Of a stretch of 34,999 bases of DNA, positions 7,492 through 15,499 are shown one piece after another. The notes below the pieces were generated by a model. That model did not search any database. It saw nothing but the letters and a program-made list of their open reading frames with translations, and was not told where the DNA came from. Location of the stretch: positions 1-34,999 of the forward strand of contig JAIRXP010000118.1 of NCBI GenBank assembly GCA_031268215.1, written 5' to 3'. A program made the position numbers and the translations under genes. Source of the DNA: Bifidobacteriaceae bacterium. Lineage in GTDB: Bacteria > Actinomycetota > Actinomycetes > Actinomycetales > WQXJ01. Position 1 is the stretch's first letter, and each line of letters begins with the position of its first letter.

Positions 7492-8573
7492 AACGCCCTC
7501 CTTGCTGCTTTGATTCCTTCTGCCTGGTTTCGTTGTGGCGAATCGCTCACGTGAGCCAGCCCGTCAACGGCCGGCGGCGCATCAATCTGGCTGATCCCGG
7601 CGGCTAGGACGCCAGCGGCGACCGCTACCAACACTGGGCCCAGTAGCAGAGTTGGTAACACCTTGGCCGGCCGGATGTTCGCACCGGCGAACCAGATCAA
7701 GGCCAGGATCGCTCCAAACGCCACCGCCAGCCAGACGTAAGCGATCAGCCACTTGTACCAAGGCCCAAGCTCGGGCAATGCGAACCACGTCAACCGCGCT
7801 GTTAGGCCCACTTCGCCGAAGCCCGCCGTTCGCGGCCAGGGCCCTGCGGCACCACCGAGGAGTACCCACACCCAGTAACACCCGCCCGCGAGGGCCGCGA
7901 GGACAGTTGGAGCCAAAACCAACCAGGGGATGAAGCCAGGCGGCGATTCCGCGTCACGCCCTGCGATGCCCAGCTCCAGGCACACCGCGGCCCCAATCAG
8001 CGGCGGAATCGCAGCGCCAAGGCAGCGCCAAAGGAAAGCCGGTCCCGGCAGACCAATCCCGTCCAAGCTCGCCACCAGCGCTGCTGCCGTCCCGCTCTCC
8101 AACAGCACAAACCCGGTGATAGCGAACAACACGGCGCCTAGGGCTGCCTCAATCGGGTACCCCTTACGCCGCCCCGGCGGAACAGCCCCGGAAGCGGTCG
8201 CAGCCGCAGTTGGGGCTTGACTCGCTTTGCCCTCCCCACCGCCAGCGCCGGACCCGTCTGAGCGGGTGGCGGGCACGGCCCCTTGCCGCGCCTCGCGGAC
8301 GTGTGCTCTCCCACGCCGGGCTTCCGACCTCCGCCGCGGCGCACTACGCGGGTTCGAGTATCGCCACGGCTTTGCTTCGGCCCCGGTCACTGCCTCCCTC
8401 AATTCGTCAAAGCCATCCGGAAGGGGCGGAAGCGCTCCGTCAGTCCCCACTGTGGGTGGCCGGGAATTCCAACTACCAAGCAGGGCGGCCTGGGCCGGTT
8501 GGCTCGCCCTGACTCCCCTGACCCCAGCGACAACGCGTTGATTGGGATGTGCTCTTGTCTGTCCCTTAGGCAT
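7479..8573 (-). CDS. Membrane protein with long disordered N-terminus
   Basis: In this 364-residue protein the first 135 residues are rich in Arg, Pro, Gly and Ser and look disordered and cytoplasmic. About five membrane helices follow, near residues 141-160, 180-203, 215-240, 272-296 and 305-326, then a polar tail. No family motif is recognised. It lies between the kinase-like gene (8-base overlap) and the GTPase gene (13-base overlap), so it is made together with them. The long N-terminus is a possible phosphorylation target of the kinase and ligand of the FHA domain, and the membrane part could recruit the GTPase; both are guesses. The ATG has GGAG at normal spacing. Confidence 0.8.
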   Translation of the reverse strand: MPKGQTRAHPNQRVVAGVRGVRASQPAQAALLGSWNSRPPTVGTDGALPPLPDGFDELREAVTGAEAKPWRYSNPRSAPRRRSEARRGRAHVREARQGAVPATRSDGSGAGGGEGKASQAPTAAATASGAVPPGRRKGYPIEAALGAVLFAITGFVLLESGTAAALVASLDGIGLPGPAFLWRCLGAAIPPLIGAAVCLELGIAGRDAESPPGFIPWLVLAPTVLAALAGGCYWVWVLLGGAAGPWPRTAGFGEVGLTARLTWFALPELGPWYKWLIAYVWLAVAFGAILALIWFAGANIRPAKVLPTLLLGPVLVAVAAGVLAAGISQIDAPPAVDGLAHVSDSPQRNQAEGIKAARRALCES

Positions 8574-9666
8574 TTCCCACTCCTCTCAAACAGGTCTTCA
8601 CGTAGTCCACTTCCAGGTTGACCAGGCTTGCCAGCGCCGTCGCCAGTTCGCTCAAGCCGGGCAGATGATCTGGGTCACTGAAACTGTCGACAAGGTTCCC
8701 CAGACTGACCCGGAAGCTGTCATCAATCCCCTTGTTCCGCATCAACTGGTGCGCGGGGCTAAAGATCACCTTTCGGTTATGCGCGTACGGATTGTTGAGG
8801 AAATCGTTCTGTGATGAGTCGCCCAGACCGCAAGTCGCCCGCCGCAGTCCCTGGCCCTCCCAATATTCGTACGGCAGGTATCCGCCGGTGGCCGCTGCGT
8901 GGGCCACTATAATGCCGGATCCAAGATCCGTGATGGGAGTGGGATGTCGTAGAGCCTCGGCAGTTTCCTCAGCTCGCCACCCGCCCTGGCAGGCAAGGTA
9001 TGGGACCATATGTGCCTGCTGACCCATCAGGGTGTTTCGCGTTGACGGCCGGCCGCTGCTTCGATGTGGCACATAGCTCGCATCGAAGTCAACCACCAGA
9101 AAATCCGGGACGGTGGCCGGATCCCACAATTCTCGCTCCCATAAGCATAGGTTGCCGACGTGGATGTCACGGTGAACGCCACCCCCAGTCATTGCCGCAA
9201 ATTCACCGATCCCGCCTATAACCGCCCGGAGCAACCCGAGCGCCAGATGCTGGTGTCCTGCGGCCAGTTGGTTGCAACGCTCAATCAACGCATAAACGTC
9301 CTGGCCATAATGCGGCATGATAAACGCCGTATAACCATTGACGCTTCCACGACCCACGCACAATCCCAAGAACTCCGGCAGGAAGCCATCCGCAGCTTCC
9401 GCGCGCCGCCGAGATTCCCACATGGCATCGTAAGCAATTGATTCACGCCGTGGATCGTTCGGCTCGTAAAGGAGCTTAAGGAGCAGCTTGGGGTCGGCGA
9501 ACTCAATGGCCACACCCTGACGGTCACGAATAGTCACTTCATGAAAGATGACGTTATCCGACCGGCCCCGGCTCGTTTCCTGGCCAATGGTCGCGGTAAG
9601 CCCTTCGAGGTCGTATCCAACGATTGCGAAGGACCTGCCGGTCAGTGTTCCCGCTTGCCTGATCAT
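8566..9666 (-). CDS. Divergent eukaryotic-like protein kinase
   Basis: This 366-residue protein carries a kinase-fold core. The catalytic loop is HRDIHVGN (residues about 165-172 from the ATG at 9666) with the expected Asp and Asn. The metal-binding triad is DFD (VVDFDAS) instead of DFG. A Lys in KLLLKLLYE is the likely ATP-binding residue, and FIMPHYG fits the hinge. No glycine-rich loop of the GxGxxG kind is clear. The C-terminal lobe after residue 200 is unlike PknB, and there is no membrane helix or PASTA domain. It may phosphorylate Ser/Thr in the FHA-binding partner, or small molecules or lipids like other atypical kinases, or be a pseudokinase. The ATG at 9666 forms a TGATG overlap with the phosphatase stop; a GTG three bases upstream is also possible. 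Confidence 0.8.
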   Translation of the reverse strand: MIRQAGTLTGRSFAIVGYDLEGLTATIGQETSRGRSDNVIFHEVTIRDRQGVAIEFADPKLLLKLLYEPNDPRRESIAYDAMWESRRRAEAADGFLPEFLGLCVGRGSVNGYTAFIMPHYGQDVYALIERCNQLAAGHQHLALGLLRAVIGGIGEFAAMTGGGVHRDIHVGNLCLWERELWDPATVPDFLVVDFDASYVPHRSSGRPSTRNTLMGQQAHMVPYLACQGGWRAEETAEALRHPTPITDLGSGIIVAHAAATGGYLPYEYWEGQGLRRATCGLGDSSQNDFLNNPYAHNRKVIFSPAHQLMRNKGIDDSFRVSLGNLVDSFSDPDHLPGLSELATALASLVNLEVDYVKTCLRGVGNA

Positions 9667-10412
9667 CACTCCACCACCCCAACCAGCAGCGTCGCGTTGT
9701 CTCGCACCGCTACGTAGGCGCCAGCATTATGAACGCTCTGGCGTATGGCTTCGCTCACGACGGCCGCGGCCCCGCCCCGCCAAACTCGCGACGCCTCACG
9801 GATTGCGGCCAAACCGGCTGCCTCCTCAAACCCGTCGCTCATGACCACTACCACGTCTCCTCGTTTGGCGGCGACGGGCTGGATATCTGGGATGGCGGTC
9901 TCACTCCCGTTGACCGAGCGCATGAGCTGGGCGGCCAGGGCCTGCTCAGCGTCCGGCCCGCCAGGCACCGGCTGGCCGTGGAGGCGCGAATGGTCAAGCC
10001 GGTTGTGTCTCGCGGTCCAAGCAGTCAACTCGCCTTCCCGCAGCAGCGCGGCTCTGGTGTCACCTATGGCCATAAGCCAGAGCACGCCTTCACCGTCCAG
10101 GGTGTAACCCGCGATGGTGGTGGCGGCGGGGTTGCAGCGCTCGCGCAGCCGAGCGGACACTTCACCTGGCCCTTCGAGCAACATTCTTAGCGCAGCGCCG
10201 GAGTCTCCGGCCCGGGCTTTCGCTGCCTGTGCGTATAGGCCAACCGCCAACTGGGCCGCAGCCCCGGCCACGGCGGGCTCCCCGACCCCGTCCGCGACGA
10301 AGCCAGAGCAGGCGTTGAAATGGTAGCGGTCATTTAGGCGTTCGCGACGCCCGGTCATCTGGACAGCATGTGCCCTGATCAAGGCTGGGCCGTCTGCCTT
10401 CGAAGTGTCCAT
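9666..10412 (-). CDS. PP2C-family Ser/Thr protein phosphatase
   Basis: This 248-residue protein is about the size of a bare PP2C (PPM) catalytic domain. Metal-binding and core motifs are in the expected order: RERLND (residues 23-28), ADGVGE (40-45), a strand AATTIAGYTL, AIGDTRAALLREGEL (115-129), MSDGFEE (191-197) with Asp193, and RDN (237-239) near the end. It should remove phosphate from Ser/Thr and oppose the kinase encoded next, with which it overlaps (TGATG). There is no membrane helix, unlike PstP. The ATG is preceded by GAGGAG at good spacing and lies 10 bases after the SEDS-PBP stop. Confidence 0.93.
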   Translation of the reverse strand: MDTSKADGPALIRAHAVQMTGRRERLNDRYHFNACSGFVADGVGEPAVAGAAAQLAVGLYAQAAKARAGDSGAALRMLLEGPGEVSARLRERCNPAATTIAGYTLDGEGVLWLMAIGDTRAALLREGELTAWTARHNRLDHSRLHGQPVPGGPDAEQALAAQLMRSVNGSETAIPDIQPVAAKRGDVVVVMSDGFEEAAGLAAIREASRVWRGGAAAVVSEAIRQSVHNAGAYVAVRDNATLLVGVVE

Positions 10413-10422
10413 GGTTTGCTCC

Positions 10423-13197
10423 TCAAGAAACCGGGGCGGGGCAAATCGGCTCCGCCGGGTTGTGGTCAGCTACTGCCTTCAGAATGCCTCCAGCAACGTC
10501 CAAAGCGGCAGCGTCGGGGGCCGGCCCAATCACTCGTACTGCCAGGACGTAACGCTCGCCCAAGACCGCCACCACCCAGCGGTCGGTGCGGGTCTTGCCT
10601 TCACCCAATTCGATGTCCGCGGTACCGGTCTTGACCGCCAGCGAATGCCCCGCGGGGCGTTCGATCCGCGCTGCAGTCCCCCACCATTGCGTCACGGCTC
10701 CTTCCATCCCCTTGAGGACAGTGACCGCCGCTTCGCGCGATGGCGCGGCCCCGAAGACCTTCGGCGACACAGCCCGGAACTCCCCGTTTTCGCAGGTGCC
10801 CGCCGTGGCGGTGGCCAAGGGGACCGCCTCGCCAGGCCGCGTCAGACCCCACACCAGCGCCGAATAGGAGTTCGCCATGCTCAACGGGCTGGCGCGGGCT
10901 GCCTCCTGCCCAACCGAAGTCCGCGCCAACGGCCCGACAGCGGCATCGGACCCCTCGCCTAACGCGTCAAGGCCGGTGACTAATTCCGGACGGGCGGCAG
11001 AATCAGACAAATCGTACGGAAGGTTGGAGTCCGTACCAAAATGGTCCCTGAGATAAGCGCCAAGTGGGGCTGCTCCTGTCCGGATTGCCGCGTCCGCCAC
11101 AACCGTGTTGCAGCTCGCGGCCAGGGCGGTAACCAAAGAGCCATCCGGGCACGGACCGTTCCAGGCGTTGACCAAGCCCTCGCCAGTCTCTGCATTGAGC
11201 ACCAATCTGGTGGTTTCCAGGTTGGACAGGTCGGTGCCCATATCTATCACGCCACTGACCACATGCGGTTTCAGCGAAGAGCCGGGAGACGTGGACTGCC
11301 GCCACGATGGCAGGGCTGGCCAGGGGCCCTCAGGCAACGCCTCCGGGTCAATGAAGAGTTCGTTCGGATCCTCCGAGGTGTTGGAATGCAGTCCCAGCAC
11401 AGCTCCCGTTGCGGAGTCGAGGTAGGCGGCCGATGCCGCCGCGCCGCCCAGCGCTTCACTGGCCAGGAGGTCTTGCATCGCCTCTTGAACCAACGGATCG
11501 ATATTGGTGACGACGTCTACCGGCCGGCAGGGCGGCGGGTGCAAGACCGCCAAGATCCTGTCCAGCCATGTGATCCGGTTACCGCAAGTCAGAAGCGGCG
11601 AGGTCTCCAACCCATACTTCGACCAGAGACGAACGGAGCTGCCATCCCGGACAACAATCGAGCCGGCCAAATCGGCGTACAGGGTACCAGCGGGGTATTC
11701 GCGCAGGCCGGCGGCCCCAGTGACAGCGATGACGGAGCCGTCCCTCGCTAGCAGACGCCCAGACGGACGGTAGGCCGCCAGCGCTCCCCGCGTTGGGACA
11801 AGGATGGCCAACACCAGCGCTGAAACCAGCAAGGCGGTAACGGCAGTCTTGACCCAAACGGACGTCACGGTCACCGCCGCGGGCAGCACGTCGACTCCGG
11901 TTTCACCCTGCGTGCAACCGATCACCACCCCCACGAGCATGTATGAGGTCACGGCTGTCGTTCCCGTCAAAGTGATGAATACCGGGGAGATCCCACTCAC
12001 CGGCAACGCCCCTATACCGCCTAGGCAGGCGAAACCGACCCACAGGATGGCCATGACAACCAGCCCATGAACCACAGAGCGAGTGGGCGCATCCAGATCC
12101 AGACCGGCACCGCGCTGAATCTGCGATAGGCATACAATTGTGGCCCCTACCATGCCAAACGCAGCAAGGATGCCCAGGTCCCCGGCGATCGCCGCTATAG
12201 CGTAGTCAGATTCAGCCGCGAAGAGCCACCGCCCTAACGAGGCTGTCCCCCAGCCACGCCCAATGACTCCGCCCTCCCCTACGCAGATCCTGCCGATGCG
12301 GGTTTGGAGATTGACCGATTCGATGTCCTGGGCGGTCCAGTCCGCGACGCGCGCCGAAATGGTGCTGGAAGTCATGGCCAGACGAGCAATGACCAACCCG
12401 GCGCCAATCAGCCCCGCACTAAGGACACCCCGGCGCAGCCAGTTCCCGCCGCCAGCCCGCCATCCGCCGCTCAGGCGCCCACGAACGGCCACCCACACTG
12501 CCACTCCGGCGGCGGCCGCTGTCAAGGCGGTGGGGCCAGTGTCCAGTGCCGCGCCGGCTGTTAGGTACGCTGCTGCGAACAGGATGGCAGTCCGCGGAAC
12601 TTGCGTCCAGATCTCCAACAACGTACGAACAGCCGTGGACGAGGCGACACACGCTACCCCCACCACGAAGAGAATGCGCGTCAGCTCGCCTATTTGAACA
12701 CTTCCCACCAGCGGAACCGGCATGAAGCCCGTCCGCAAGCGATCCATGGGATAGCTTGAGAAAACTGCGAGGAACCCCACTAACACGAACCGGGAGACGA
12801 AGGCGACGGCCAGCAACCAGGTCCCTATTCTGAGCCTGGCGCAAGGATCCGCGAGGAGGCGGCGCCACCAGACGCGGACCGCAGCGGCGGTGACGCAAAA
12901 GGCGACCAGGCTCAACAGCAAACGCATGGTCACCGAGCCGGCCGCTTCCGGGTGATACCGCGTCTGTAGACCCACCGCGGCAGCGCTGACGGCCGTCAGC
13001 CCCAGCATTTGAAAAGAGAACGGGCGGCCGACAGCGGCCGCTACCAGCGCCCCAGCACCAAGGATCACCGCGAGCAGGATCCGTTGTGGGACCTGGGCAC
13101 CGGCCAGCGAGATAGCTGCCAGTGCCCCGACCGCCGCCGCAGCTCCCACCAGCACGGCCGGACGGGTCCGGGCCACCGGGAACAGGCCGGTGTTCAT
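10423..13197 (-). CDS. SEDS glycosyltransferase fused to a class B penicillin-binding protein
   Basis: A 924-residue fusion of two proteins that normally are separate partners. Residues 1-470 form a RodA/FtsW/SpoVE-type polytopic part with about 12 membrane segments. They carry FAAESDYAIAAIAGDLG (about 326-341), matching the conserved ESDF...ELG region, and ALPVSGI before the last helices, matching the P(V/I)TG(I/V) motif. Residues 470-924 form a class B PBP: a shortened pedestal (RPSGRLLARDGSVIAVT), then SxxK (S640-K643), SxN (S695-N697) and KTG (856-858). Both polymerising and cross-linking activities could thus reside in one chain and build peptidoglycan. It overlaps the FHA gene by 4 bases. 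The pedestal is much shorter than in PbpA, and the active-site triads look intact. The PBP identity is firm and the SEDS part is fairly firm. Confidence 0.92.
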   Translation of the reverse strand: MNTGLFPVARTRPAVLVGAAAAVGALAAISLAGAQVPQRILLAVILGAGALVAAAVGRPFSFQMLGLTAVSAAAVGLQTRYHPEAAGSVTMRLLLSLVAFCVTAAAVRVWWRRLLADPCARLRIGTWLLAVAFVSRFVLVGFLAVFSSYPMDRLRTGFMPVPLVGSVQIGELTRILFVVGVACVASSTAVRTLLEIWTQVPRTAILFAAAYLTAGAALDTGPTALTAAAAGVAVWVAVRGRLSGGWRAGGGNWLRRGVLSAGLIGAGLVIARLAMTSSTISARVADWTAQDIESVNLQTRIGRICVGEGGVIGRGWGTASLGRWLFAAESDYAIAAIAGDLGILAAFGMVGATIVCLSQIQRGAGLDLDAPTRSVVHGLVVMAILWVGFACLGGIGALPVSGISPVFITLTGTTAVTSYMLVGVVIGCTQGETGVDVLPAAVTVTSVWVKTAVTALLVSALVLAILVPTRGALAAYRPSGRLLARDGSVIAVTGAAGLREYPAGTLYADLAGSIVVRDGSSVRLWSKYGLETSPLLTCGNRITWLDRILAVLHPPPCRPVDVVTNIDPLVQEAMQDLLASEALGGAAASAAYLDSATGAVLGLHSNTSEDPNELFIDPEALPEGPWPALPSWRQSTSPGSSLKPHVVSGVIDMGTDLSNLETTRLVLNAETGEGLVNAWNGPCPDGSLVTALAASCNTVVADAAIRTGAAPLGAYLRDHFGTDSNLPYDLSDSAARPELVTGLDALGEGSDAAVGPLARTSVGQEAARASPLSMANSYSALVWGLTRPGEAVPLATATAGTCENGEFRAVSPKVFGAAPSREAAVTVLKGMEGAVTQWWGTAARIERPAGHSLAVKTGTADIELGEGKTRTDRWVVAVLGERYVLAVRVIGPAPDAAALDVAGGILKAVADHNPAEPICPAPVS

Positions 13198-14168
13198 GTT
13201 GCTTCCGGTCCCGAGATGGCCGTTATCTCCACCAGAACCTCATGGCGGTCTGATAGCGAGAGGCGCAGGGGAACCGCGTAGGGGGTTGGCATATCCTTTG
13301 GTAGGCGTTGCCACTGGCCGGGGCTCACTTCAACGTAAGTCCCCAGGCCGCTCTCATCGCTGATCACCGGGTAGGGTTCAAGAATGATGGTCGCATGACG
13401 CCGGGAGACGCCCGGGTGGTCGCCCCGCACCATGATTTCGCGCGAGCCATCACGCCCGATCCGCACCCGGTCACCTTCCGCGAACGCGAAGCGAGTGTCG
13501 GGGAAACCCGGTTCCTTGAACACCAATGAGAACTGAGCGGGTGCATCCGCGCCTGGCAGGGGAGCCGTCGCCACGGTGATGGGCCGGCCGCCGCTCAGGG
13601 GCTCTGGGTCTGACCACTGGCCGGTAACGGCCGCGGGCGCTTGGGCCGGGAACGGCACCGCAGCAGGCACTAAGGCGGGCGTCGGGGTTTCACGATAGAT
13701 CCGGCCTGTTGACGTGTGATCCCACGGCGGTGGTTCGTTCTTATCTGGAGTGACGTGCAGGAAGCGTTCCTCTCCTGGTTGGGCCACCGTCAGGAGAAGG
13801 AAGAGTTCGCGGACACCAGCGAACGTGAAGCCACGTGCCCTGGCCGCCTTGCCGCCGAACTCGTTGACAAGGTCAAGGACCCGTCTCACAAACAACGCGT
13901 GATCCGCTTCGATCAAGGCCTTGATACGGCCCGGGACGCGGGCGAACACATAGAGGGCGGGAATCTGGAGTGTCCTGTCCCAGCCGATTTCCAGGACAGC
14001 GCGGGTGATTTCCTTCGCCATCTGCTCGGAGATCGTGTTAGGGGTCAGCCGCCAGGGCCAAATCGGTTTACCCCCACGCAACCTGATGCTGAGCACTGCC
14101 ACCCCGCCGGCCGCAGCCAGCACCAGGACCATGGCGAGCGCAAGGTTGATTCCAGGGACGGTGTCCAC
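13194..14168 (-). CDS. FhaA-like FHA-domain protein with N-terminal membrane anchor
   Basis: This 324-residue protein begins with a membrane helix (about residues 5-28). Residues about 40-135 resemble the FhaA N-terminal domain (DUF3662): a helix ISEQMAKEITRAVLEIG, strands, and GFTFAGVRELFLLLT. After a Pro/Ala linker, an FHA domain follows (about 225-318) with the phosphothreonine-binding elements IGRDGS (G238-R239) and SRRH (255-258). Its SGLGT replaces the usual NGT. FHA domains bind phosphothreonine, so it may link the kinase to the SEDS-PBP protein downstream, as FhaA does with MviN or RodA partners in mycobacteria. The GTG start has AAGGAG 6 bases upstream. It is the first gene of the minus-strand operon; FhaA itself lacks this membrane helix. 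Confidence 0.88.
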   Translation of the reverse strand: MDTVPGINLALAMVLVLAAAGGVAVLSIRLRGGKPIWPWRLTPNTISEQMAKEITRAVLEIGWDRTLQIPALYVFARVPGRIKALIEADHALFVRRVLDLVNEFGGKAARARGFTFAGVRELFLLLTVAQPGEERFLHVTPDKNEPPPWDHTSTGRIYRETPTPALVPAAVPFPAQAPAAVTGQWSDPEPLSGGRPITVATAPLPGADAPAQFSLVFKEPGFPDTRFAFAEGDRVRIGRDGSREIMVRGDHPGVSRRHATIILEPYPVISDESGLGTYVEVSPGQWQRLPKDMPTPYAVPLRLSLSDRHEVLVEITAISGPEAT

Positions 14169-14345
14169 GAGGTACTCCTTCGGTTGTCGTTATCCGGACA
14201 CCTGTTAGTGCCGCCGGTCGCATCTATCTCGACGTCAATCGCCGCGACGGACCTCTTGTCTGACCGCCGCCGATGCCGTCCGGGCGCTCCGCCTTGAGCG
14301 CTACAGTTGGCATTGGCCTGTCTCCACAGAATGGAAAACTTCACC
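14169..14345. promoter_or_regulatory. Divergent control region between the two operons
   Basis: These 177 bases separate the minus-strand operon (starting at 14168) from the plus-strand caspase operon and must hold both promoters. A TTGACG on the minus strand (14238 down to 14233) could be a -35 box, but no convincing -10 was found at the right spacing. On the plus side, TACAGT at about 14303-14308 is a possible -10 without a good -35. The shared region makes co-regulation of the protease with the signalling operon likely. Confidence 0.4.
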
Positions 14346-15476
14346 ATGTCTCGTCAAGCGCTCTATGTGGGAATCGGGAACTATGACGCCCCTGCGCATC
14401 CGGACCTGGAACCAGCCGTCCGCGCTGCCCGCCAGTTGGCGGAGCTGCTGGCCCGGAATCACGACGGCTCGCCATGGTGGCCGGACCCACAAGGACCCGT
14501 ATTACTGACAACCCGAAACGGCGGGCGGGTCACCGAGCCGCAACTGCTGGCCGCGTTCGACCGGCTCTTGGTCTCCAGCAAACACGACCACCTGCTCTTT
14601 TACTTCGCTGGACACGGCCGCCCGGTGCAGCGGCGCGGCCGGGGACTGGATCTACTCCTCACCTCCAGCGATGACGGCTGGACCGGCGACCAGGCTAATC
14701 GGGGAGAACCGAAGGGTCTGTGGGCCGCTGACCTGTTCAAGCGAATCAGAGATGCCGAGCCGGCCAGCGCGACCGTGATTCTGGACTGCTGCCACGCGGG
14801 CCTCGCCGCCCGCGCCTGGCGGCCGGGGGCGAAAGATACGGGAATTGTGTTGATGGCGGCCGCGGAGGCAGACCAAGCCGCGCTGTCGGCATCGGCGGAA
14901 AGTGTGCCACAGTTCACACGGTTCCTGCTGGAAGGCCTGAACAGCGGCGCCAGCGACATCCAGGGCCGGGTGACGGCGATGTCCCTATATGCGTATGCCG
15001 CTGGAGTGATGGTGGCGCAGAGCCACGGCCACGTGCCGGTGTTCAAAGGCGAGGTGCAGAGCCTTGTGACCCTCCGCAAGACCCAACCGGTCCTAAGCCA
15101 GTTGGACCTCGAGCGTTTGGCGCTCCCGGTAACGGTGGACGGGGAAGAGGTTCCGCCTGGGTTTGACCGAGAAGACCAGGTCATCCAAGCCAGGCCCGAA
15201 TGGGAGACCGAATTCGCCGAGCACACGCCCCCTCCCCTGAGCCGACCCCGCGGTCTGAAATACGAGGACAAGACGGACGCGCAGAAGCTCATGGACTACT
15301 ACAACCGGCTCCGCAGAGCCGGATTGGCCGAGACAACCGACCAGAACGATGATCTCTACTGGACCGTGATCGCGAGCATTGACGAGCCCGGTAGGCACGG
15401 CGTCCGGCTGACCCCCTTGGGCCGCTACTATTTCGAGCTTTCCAGGGCCGGCCGAATTGGCCGCGCCGACGACTAA
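14346..15476 (+). CDS. Caspase-like cysteine protease (peptidase C14 / metacaspase type)
   Basis: In this 376-residue protein residues 1-230 form a caspase-like p20 fold: the first strand ALYVGIGNY, then FYFAGHG with catalytic His90, and VILDCCHAG with catalytic Cys149. The dyad is intact. The linker at about 235-300 is Pro and acidic rich. Residues 300-376 (MDYYNRLRRAGLAE, then VRLTPLGRYYFEL) look like a winged-helix or effector-associated domain, which may recruit the protease to a partner. Bacterial caspases of this kind cleave host proteins to cause death or dormancy, often inside conflict systems. The start is uncertain: the ATG at 14346 begins right before the domain; an ATG at 14331 and a TTG at 14307 are in frame. 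It opens an operon divergent from the kinase/GTPase operon. Confidence 0.9.
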   Translation: MSRQALYVGIGNYDAPAHPDLEPAVRAARQLAELLARNHDGSPWWPDPQGPVLLTTRNGGRVTEPQLLAAFDRLLVSSKHDHLLFYFAGHGRPVQRRGRGLDLLLTSSDDGWTGDQANRGEPKGLWAADLFKRIRDAEPASATVILDCCHAGLAARAWRPGAKDTGIVLMAAAEADQAALSASAESVPQFTRFLLEGLNSGASDIQGRVTAMSLYAYAAGVMVAQSHGHVPVFKGEVQSLVTLRKTQPVLSQLDLERLALPVTVDGEEVPPGFDREDQVIQARPEWETEFAEHTPPPLSRPRGLKYEDKTDAQKLMDYYNRLRRAGLAETTDQNDDLYWTVIASIDEPGRHGVRLTPLGRYYFELSRAGRIGRADD

Positions 15477-15499
15477 CCGCAGACACCCTAGGAGTTCGG

